Source: Desmodus rotundus (lineage: Eukaryota; Chordata; Mammalia; Chiroptera; Phyllostomidae). From it: DNA of 64,000 nucleotides. This document shows positions 1 through 64,000 of the stretch, piece after piece. The DNA lies in contig NC_071394.1 in assembly GCF_022682495.2 (NCBI RefSeq), positions 25,330,470-25,394,469 of the forward strand, in the 5' to 3' direction. Each line of letters starts with the position of its first letter. Position 1 is the first letter of the stretch. Under the pieces are notes generated by a model, which was given only the letters and a program-made list of their open reading frames with translations, did not search any database and was not told the DNA's origin. The position numbers were made by a program, and so were the translations under genes.

Positions 1-45
1 TACCATATTGAAAGAGGCTCAGAGCAAGAGATGATAGTTAGTTCC

Positions 46-275
46 ACCCCAGCCAGGTGGCTCAGTTGGTTGGAGCATTATCCCATACACCAAAAGGCTG
101 CAGGTTCGATTCCCAGTCAGGGCACATGTGTAGGCTACAGGTTCGATCTGTAGTCAGGGTGCATAAGGGAGGCAACCAATTGATGTTTCTCTCTCATCAA
201 TGTCTCTCCTCGCCTGAAGTCAATAAACATATCCTCACAATAAGCAGGTGAGGATTAAAAAAAAAAAAAAAAAAA
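46..275 (+). mobile_element. Bat tRNA-derived SINE (Ves type), subtype ending in gtgaggatta-A(n)
   Basis: The tRNA-like head carries ggtggctcagttggttggag (A box) and ggttcgattcc (perfect B box), then the ggcaaccaattgatgtttct body, the pyrimidine-rich segment and a pure A tail. Same subtype as the copies near 36.3 and 37.6 kb. Confidence 0.9.
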
Positions 276-450
276 GGCTCTGGCTAGTGTGGTTCATCAT
301 CCTGAAAAGTGAAAAGTTGCCAGTTCAATTTCCAGTCAGGGCACATGCCTGGGTTGCAGATTCAGTCCCCAGTGGGGAAGGCAACTAATCAATGTTTTTC
401 TCTCACATTGATGTTTCTCTCCCTCTCTCTTAAAAATAATCTTTTAAAAA
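276..450 (+). mobile_element. Bat SINE (Ves type), inserted at the A tail of the preceding copy
   Basis: Begins ggctctggctagtgtggtt directly at the A run of the upstream SINE. Diverged head, but the cagtcagggcacatgcctgg and gatgtttctctccctctctc blocks are clear. Tail-to-head stacking is typical of A-tail targeting. Confidence 0.8.
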
Positions 451-834
451 ATGGTAGTTCCTTTGCTCAGTTATACCACATGCGGGATGCAGCCATGCAC
501 CGCTGATTCCTCTCCTGCTTTTGGAACCTGACACAATCAAATGGAAGCCTGCAGACCTGAGTGGCCTCACCCTGGGGCACATTTTCAATGATGGACTGCA
601 TAGTTGTAGACCGGATGGGATTCTAGTAATTTGCCATTATTTTTTGCCCTTTATGATTGTTTTGCTGTAGATAGTTGTGTTCAAAGACCAGGGATAGACT
701 GTGATACTGTGATTTATAATAAATATGTATTTGGCCTTTTCCGTTTATGGCACAGAGCTTTTAAAACCTTTGTAATTTCATAAGTGATAAAAATGATAAA
801 GGTGTCTTTTGTTGTTAATGAGGTGACTTTTGGA

Positions 835-1460
835 CTGCACCCAAGGATAGGGGCTGGTTGCCAAGGTTGCCAGGTAACAATAGGGCTAGAACTTTAGGGC
901 TAACCCACCCCACAGCCAGGGAGGGGAGAGGGGCTGGAGGTTGCACCAGCCACCAATGGCCAACAGCTTCAATCATGCCTACGCAATCAAGCTCTGTAAA
1001 AAACCCAGAGGTCAGGGTTCCGAGAGCTTCCAGGTTGGTGAACAGTTGAGATTTGGGGAGAGTGGCATGCTTGGAGAACATGGAAGCTCCTCCTCCTTTC
1101 CCTATGATTGTCGCTCATCTGGCTCTTCCTAAGTTATATCTTCATAATAAACTGTTTAAGTAAAATGTTTCTTTGAGGTCTGTGAACCGCTCTAGCAAAT
1201 TAACCAACCCAAAGGAGTCATGGGAACCACTGTTGCAAAACATTGATGTATATAGCCTGTCAGATGTACAGGTAACAAGCTGTGCTTGCAACTGGCATCT
1301 GGAGTGTGGTCTTACGGGCTGAGCCCTTTACCTGTGGAAGCTGATACTGTCTTCAGGTAGTATCAGAATTGAGGTGAATTATAGAACACTCAGCTGGTGT
1401 CACAGCATTGCTTGGTGGTGTGGAGGAACACTCACCCCCACCCCAGATAACAGAATTGGG
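835..1460 (+). mobile_element. LTR-like fragment of an old endogenous retroviral element
   Basis: Matches the general layout of a mammalian solo LTR: a stretch ending with gagttatatcttcataataaac (poly(A) signal AATAAA), then ctctagcaaattaa, and a downstream part with cagaattgaggtgaattata and gctggtgtcacagcattgc. No internal gene sequence lies beside it. Family not assigned. Confidence 0.5.
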
Positions 1461-1579
1461 TGATTAGAACCCTCAGCGACCACCTCACTCGCTTATAAGC
1501 ATACCTTCCACAAAATCGTGTAGCCCGATACTTCGGAATGCAAGTTCCAGAATGCAAGTTCCAGAATGCCTGGAAAAGT

Positions 1580-1735
1580 GCCTCACTTCACACTTACTAG
1601 CTGTGTAACCTTGAGCCCATTGTTTAACCTGTGTCGTTTCCTGTTTGAGAGGTCGGTAATAGGCTTTATCTCGTAGAAAATGAAATATAATAAATGTAAA
1701 GCACTTGACATAGTGCCTGGCACGTAAGTACTAAC
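1580..1735 (+). repeat. MIR SINE, plus orientation
   Basis: Diverged but recognisable order: cttactagctgtgtaacctt, then tttaacctgtgtcgtttcc and gcacttgacatagtgcctgg. Ancient mammal-wide repeat. Confidence 0.7.
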
Positions 1736-1740
1736 ACAAT

Positions 1741-3689
1741 TAGTAATTAAGAGAAACTTCATGTTAGTTATAATAGTCCATTAATGTTTTTTAATTTTAA
1801 GAGGTAAGATACTTTCCTTGTATTTAACCTATCAACATGAATAAAGTCACACTTTAATTCTTACATTAATCAAATAAGGTATAGAGAAGAATTATCTGTA
1901 TGTTCATGCCTACCTACTTAGGTTAATGTAAATATTGAAAATATTTCCAAAAAGGAAAACATTCCCTATCACTGTTCAGGCAGTTTACTGAAGGCACTTC
2001 TAACCAGCCGTTTATCAGGAGGAAGAACCTAATTCAGGACAAGGTGTTTAACACAAGTCCTTTTCCACAGGTTATAAGTAGGAAAGATTCGGCTCCTGGG
2101 ACCTTCCCTAGAGGGGAATTTGTATCTGTAAATAAAAAGTAATGCTCTTTGGGTACTGTTTCAGAATCACCTGGAATCCTGGAAGAAGACAGACTTCTGT
2201 CCTCCATTTAAGATTTACTGAACGTGAACGGGACTGAGATGTGTATCAAGTCCCGTAAGAATCCTATTACAGTCACGTGAGAACTGCCGCAAGGGAAGAT
2301 ATCTCAGTTGGTGTTTAGACCTAGAAATTGCTACCTTTAAACTCACAAAAATAGTATCTTTAGGAGAGAAATGTTTAGAGCGAACACTAAGTAGTGAAAT
2401 CACATCTTTAAAAGCCCTCTCAAGCCTGCCCCAGCAAGTCATTATGGAGTCTTTGATACTTAGATGATGTAAGAAAAGAGTAAAAGTAGCAAAACTTTGG
2501 AAACCCTCAGTAAAGTTCATTCTTGGTCTTCTCTTCCTAAATTTGCTTTTAAGTCTATTAGATTTAATCACTGAACAAGACCAAAAGAGAACTTTATTTT
2601 ACATGACTTTATTTTACATTTAGAACCATTTTATGCTTTACTTAAAAAAAAAAATTCATTCTGCTTTTAATATTCCTAAAAGCATTTTAACCAAAAATCT
2701 TGATTTAGGAAGACTTGAGACATTTTGCATTATTTTAAATATTTTCATTCTCTCAGTAATTATTAAAAATAAGTTCACAATTAGGGTTTCAAATGTCCTA
2801 TTCATATCTAGTTTGTTCTCATTTCATATTTTATCAACCCCATAATGTGCATACAGAAGGTAATATATAAATTTTATCTATTTCAGACACATCAATGATC
2901 AGCTCTTAGATAATCTAATTACTATTTCATTTACTCAGAAATAGCATTTAGACATAAAAACCAATGTCTTACTTTGAAAAATTACCTTTGGTTAACTTAC
3001 ACAAATCTAACACAGCATGTTGTGTTTTAAGTTAATACAATGAGTTCCACTATCATTTTAGTTTTTAATATTTACTGTGTCAGCAGGGCTGAGAATATCA
3101 TGTGGTTCAGTCTCCTGAAGGAAGTTATACAATAAAAGTGTAGTGCCTTTGAACTTGAGAAACATCCCGAAGGCCAGGATTCCTATGAAGGAACTGAAAG
3201 GTAGGAGAGATTCCAAAGAATTTCTCTCCTCATTTTCAACATATAAAGTGAATAGTTTAAGTCACTTTATTAAGACTTCATGAAGGAAAGTGTTCCTTAT
3301 TATGCCATCGACTTACGCTACTAAAACCACAGGAATTTAGAGATATTGGTCCTAGGCTACATAATTAATGGGTCATCAAAAAAGAACCTCTCAGTTATTA
3401 AGTAGCTATTATAAGTGAGTTAACTTCCTATGCCAAGTAAGGGTCCCAAGGTCACTTCCCCCATTTGTAAAAAGAAAAGGTGGCCTGGCCAGTGCCATTC
3501 AGGATTCTCTGCTAACTGTAAAATGTGGACTGATTTTCTTGTTTTCTTTTTTTAGTCCATGTGTATATAAACTTTCAGTTCTTTAAATCAAAAAATTTTA
3601 TGCACATAACAGTGTCCATGTATTGCCCTTAGTTTAAAAATGTACAACTACATAAATAAAAACTATTGTTTCTTCAATATTACTTGACA
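1741..3689. other. Intergenic DNA downstream of UBR5, no gene seen
   Basis: AT-rich, no conserved ORF and no repeat I can name. In other mammals RRM2B lies on this side of UBR5, but none of its coding sequence is visible here. Confidence 0.6.
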
Positions 3690-3705
3690 TTTCTTCTGTA
3701 ATTTC

Positions 3706-3711
3706 TTTATT
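3706..3711 (-). promoter_or_regulatory. Candidate distal poly(A) signal AATAAA
   Basis: Minus-strand AATAAA about 930 nt after the UBR5 stop, followed some 45 nt downstream by a U-rich stretch (tagtttttatttatg) that could serve as the downstream element. Confidence 0.4.
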
Positions 3712-4258
3712 TAAAAAAATGTAACAAGATACTTAAAAAAGGCTAGATACAAAAGTAGTTAAGCTGCTCACGAACATTTAAAATTTTCCAAAATGTATCT
3801 TCAATAATCATGATCTTATAAAACATTTTACAGTTATCAGAAAGTGCCCAGGCTGAGTTTACATAACTGAAATACCTTAGTACAAATGTCTAGTTAGAAC
3901 TGAAGTGCAGTAACCTCCTGACTGACCTCTCATTGAAATAGGGATACAAAGGAAAAAAAAGTTGATTGTGATCAAGTATTGTGCATTGGCCCCATCATAT
4001 GTACAAAAAAGTGCCCTCACTCAAATGAACAATTACATGCAAAATATTAGTGATATCATTTAATATCCTAGAGCTCAACGCAGCCAAAATTAAACCGCAA
4101 TTAAGTGGTTTTTATAGGTAAAAGTGATTTTATCTCTAAGATCTGAATGTCCAGAACTTTTTACAAGTTCCATATACATGATACACAATTGCAGCCAACC
4201 ACAAATTAATTAAACACCATAAAAAAGTTAAAATGAAAACACAGAACATACTTAATTT

Positions 4259-4264
4259 TTTATT
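4259..4264 (-). promoter_or_regulatory. Candidate proximal poly(A) signal AATAAA
   Basis: Minus-strand AATAAA about 380 nt after the stop, with a GT-rich stretch (tgttctgtgttttc) shortly downstream. It could give a short 3' UTR isoform. Confidence 0.35.
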
Positions 4265-4643
4265 TTGAAATTCCCTATTCCCTCTATACAAGAACCTTTG
4301 CTGAAACACTTTTCACAAAGGCAGCAGTGAATTTTCAGAACATTTTACATTTTTCCCCCTCAGCAAAAAGATAAATCACAGTGTAAATTATGTTGTTCTG
4401 CTGTCATCTTTGGCTGGGGTGCGACCCAGAAGTTGTTGACTAGCAAACCATTATGGTCAAACGCTGCTAGTGCTCCTCAGGCCTTTATGCTACAAACTCA
4501 GCAAGGAATGTTTGCACTTAATCTCTGTAAGGTACCTCCGGGGGGTGTGACAGCATTGACTTCCATAAACTTTTATAGACAAATGGAAAAAAATCTACAA
4601 AATTAGCTAGTAATATTACACAGCAGTACACACTTTTCATACT

Positions 4644-61796
<57,153 letters not shown>

Positions 61797-62365
61797 CTGA
61801 CAAACAAAAGAGAAATCACCATCAAGATGACAAACTAGAAGTTATTTCAAAAATGTATAAAAATAGAATATATGAAAGTATATTGCTTCCTCGGTTTTTC
61901 AAATACAATCGCACACGATCAAGAAAGAGGCTGCTGAAGCATTGACTTAAAGGTCTCCATTAAGAAAATGAGCTCCCCAAAGCCGCAGGAACAATTTCGG
62001 CACATTTGCTGAAAATTAACTTTAACATTTCAAGCAGCAAATATTCTGACATTCTGCTATAAGGAAACAATAAAAATAGCAGAGAACAAACTAAGATCAT
62101 TTAAAAAGCGAAACATGAACAAAACAATTTCACGTTTTGTCTGTTTCTTATACTTTGAATTACTGTCTTCCTTAATTTATGACACTATACAGGCTCTGGC
62201 ACTTCGTATCTATTGATGTTTGTTTCCCTCAGAAGACTGCCGTTTTCTACGGGCCAGAGGCTTCCCTGGATGATATAAGGTTTCTCTTAAATTAAAAGAG
62301 TACCTAGACATCAGTGTTAGCAGTTAACTGAGTTCAGGAGTAAACAATGTATAAATTCTCACTGC

Positions 62366-62384
62366 GGGGGGGGGGGGGGGGGGG
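62366..62384 (+). repeat. Poly-G run (19 G; C19 in the UBR5 transcript)
   Basis: Uninterrupted G homopolymer in the most upstream intron. Expected to be length-variable and prone to sequencing error. Confidence 0.9.
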
Positions 62385-62954
62385 AACACCGCAAAACCAC
62401 TAGCCTGCAAGGTGGCCCTAACAGCAGCTCCAACAGAGATATGAGCATTATTTCTGGAAATCTCTTTTGATTTCTCTAACAGCCCAATGTTACAAACGTC
62501 CAATAACTAATGATTATGTGGTACTTGACAGTAGCATATATGAAGATCATGTTTTTTGGTGCTTTATTATTAAAAGATGATTGTACATTTGAGAAGTATG
62601 AGAACTGGAAATGCTGTGGCATAAAGTAGCATTTCTAGCAAAGAATAGTTGCATGTTACTAAATGCAGTTCTATAACCTCTAATGAATGGTTTTTAGAAG
62701 CTAACTTCTTGAAAATATATGCCCTGCTTTACTGTAACTTAAAGGGAAGTTTCATCCACAAATTTTCAGAAGACTGGTGGGAAGCATAAAGCCTGAAAGA
62801 GGACCAATAAGGAAAAGGGCTGTAACTGAAAGGGAAAGGAGGCAAGACACAGAACAGGTTATTTATCAATGCCTTCTGGTAAAAATAAATGCACCTTAAG
62901 ACAGGGAGGTGTGTATCCAGGGTCTCCCACATAACAAGGCACACAATGAAAATA

Positions 62955-63303
62955 AAAGTACACCTCAGAGATATTGTGGGTTCTGTTCCATATCACCATC
63001 ATAAAGTTACTAACGCAGTAAAGCAAGTCACACAATTTTTTGGGTTTCCCACAGCATATAAAAGTCTTTTATACTATATAATATTCTATTTAGTGTGCAA
63101 TAAATAGCATTGTCTAAAAATATATATATACCTTAGTTTAAAAATACTTTATTGCTAAAACGCTAACTATCACGTGAGCCTGTAGGAGAAATGGTGCTGA
63201 TAGACTTGCTTGATGCAATTGCCACAAACCTTCCATTTGTTTAAAAAAAACAAAAAACCCCTCAACACAGTGTCTGCAAAGCACAGTAAGACAAGATACG
63301 CCT
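62955..63303. mobile_element. Internally deleted Tigger1-type DNA transposon
   Basis: The left part acctcagagatattgtgggt, ttccatatcaccatcataaa, caattttttgggtttcccac and caataaatagcattgtctaa joins a right part ggtgctgatagacttgcttg, ccacaaaccttccatttg, tctgcaaagcacagtaagac. These match the two ends of Tigger1, with the transposase between them lost. Confidence 0.85.
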
Positions 63304-64000
63304 ATACATTTCTCTCAACAATTATGATCTGTGAAGTGCAGATGTAGCTGAAAACCTGAAATGACCAACAATTCTTTCTGATGTTAACACATGAATGCTC
63401 TCCTTATTCTGTGGTTGTGACTATCTTAAACTTCCATTTTCTACAGCTTCGAAACAAAATCTTAGTTCTACACCAACTATTTTAATATGCTGTTACCTTT
63501 CAGCAATTCAGTGCCAAGCTAAATTAGTTTTTCTTCGATATATCTTTAAAGCGTCTGTTCTGCCCTCCCTGTCTATAGTGATGTCATCCTACATGGTAAC
63601 AAGGCAATTACTAAGATATCCTCTATTACGTGAGTCCAGTGAACACGGAACTTGGAGAACATCAGAAGGCAGGATTTGAACTAAGCAGGAAAAGGGGCAC
63701 TCCAAGAAAGGAGAGATCTGTCCAAAGCAATGGACATAAATAATGGAGACTGAACAATAATATTCAAAATAGTGGGTAATTGCTGAAAACTTCCTAGTTG
63801 GAAGGCCAACAAAGGGATCAGAACAAGACAACCATGAGTAGCACAAAAAATAGCCGCGAACAAAAAGATCAGCTCCATTTAAACTGGTTTTGGAACAAAA
63901 CTAACAGCTAGCATGGTGACAACCTTTTAGGACACAGAGAACACTGTACAAGTAATACCACTTTGTAGTAAGGAGAAAAAACTGAGTTGAGAGAATGCGC

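Larger units (their letters stand above)
3690..4643 (-). other. UBR5: UBR5 3' UTR (end point approximate)
   Basis: The sequence after the TAG stop is AT-rich and free of recognisable recent repeats, as expected of a conserved 3' UTR. The end is set by the distal candidate poly(A) signal; if the proximal signal near 4260 is used, the UTR is only about 380-400 nt. No transcript evidence is available here. Confidence 0.5.

Noticed and set aside
3264..3271. Further AATAAA on the minus strand downstream of UBR5
   Set aside because: More than 1.3 kb beyond the stop codon and beyond two better placed candidates; not needed to end the transcript, though a longer 3' UTR cannot be excluded.

Overview
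The window is nuclear DNA from a placental mammal, almost certainly a bat. It holds at least nine tRNA-derived SINEs of the bat Ves type (A/B-box head, 'ccctggctggtgtggctcag' style), plus mariner-type MITEs, L1/HAL1 tails, and the usual old mammalian repeats (MIR, L2, MER5, MaLR LTR, Tigger). The exact bat family cannot be fixed from sequence alone.

One gene fills the window: UBR5 (EDD, HECT-type ubiquitin ligase), on the minus strand. I could place 46 consecutive coding exons from 61796 down to the stop codon at 4644. They join in phase at every junction and encode 2,265 codons with no internal stop, which is about the C-terminal 81% of a protein near 2,800 residues. The part upstream of roughly residue 534 (UBA domain, N-terminal half of the propeller) lies beyond the right edge. 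In transcript order the exons encode the end of the RCC1-like propeller, a KRRR nuclear signal, a long helical scaffold, the UBR zinc box (exons near 42 kb and 41 kb), an acidic/serine-rich disordered stretch (34 to 31 kb), a second scaffold part, the MLLE/PABC peptide-binding domain (17.6 to 16.4 kb) and the HECT catalytic domain (14.9 to 4.6 kb) with its active cysteine codon at 4740-4742.

Layout: 1 to about 3,690 is downstream intergenic DNA with two SINEs, an LTR-like fragment and a MIR. About 3,690-4,643 is the 3' UTR with two candidate poly(A) signals. 4,644-61,796 is the exon/intron body. 61,797-64,000 is part of the next upstream intron. No other protein-coding gene, CRISPR array, operon or intact RNA gene was found; the remaining ORFs are intron read-through, antisense shadows or transposon remains.

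The points most worth a second look are local DNA events. A 48-bp segment inside one SINE is an almost perfect inverted copy of sequence 1 kb away. There is a perfect triple 48-bp minisatellite, a 68-bp tandem duplication, a GC-AG intron, and a possible unproductive (poison) cassette exon. A HAL1-like retroposon was hit by a SINE with clear target duplication, and three short elements have paired termini and TA target sites. I did not find a new biological system.
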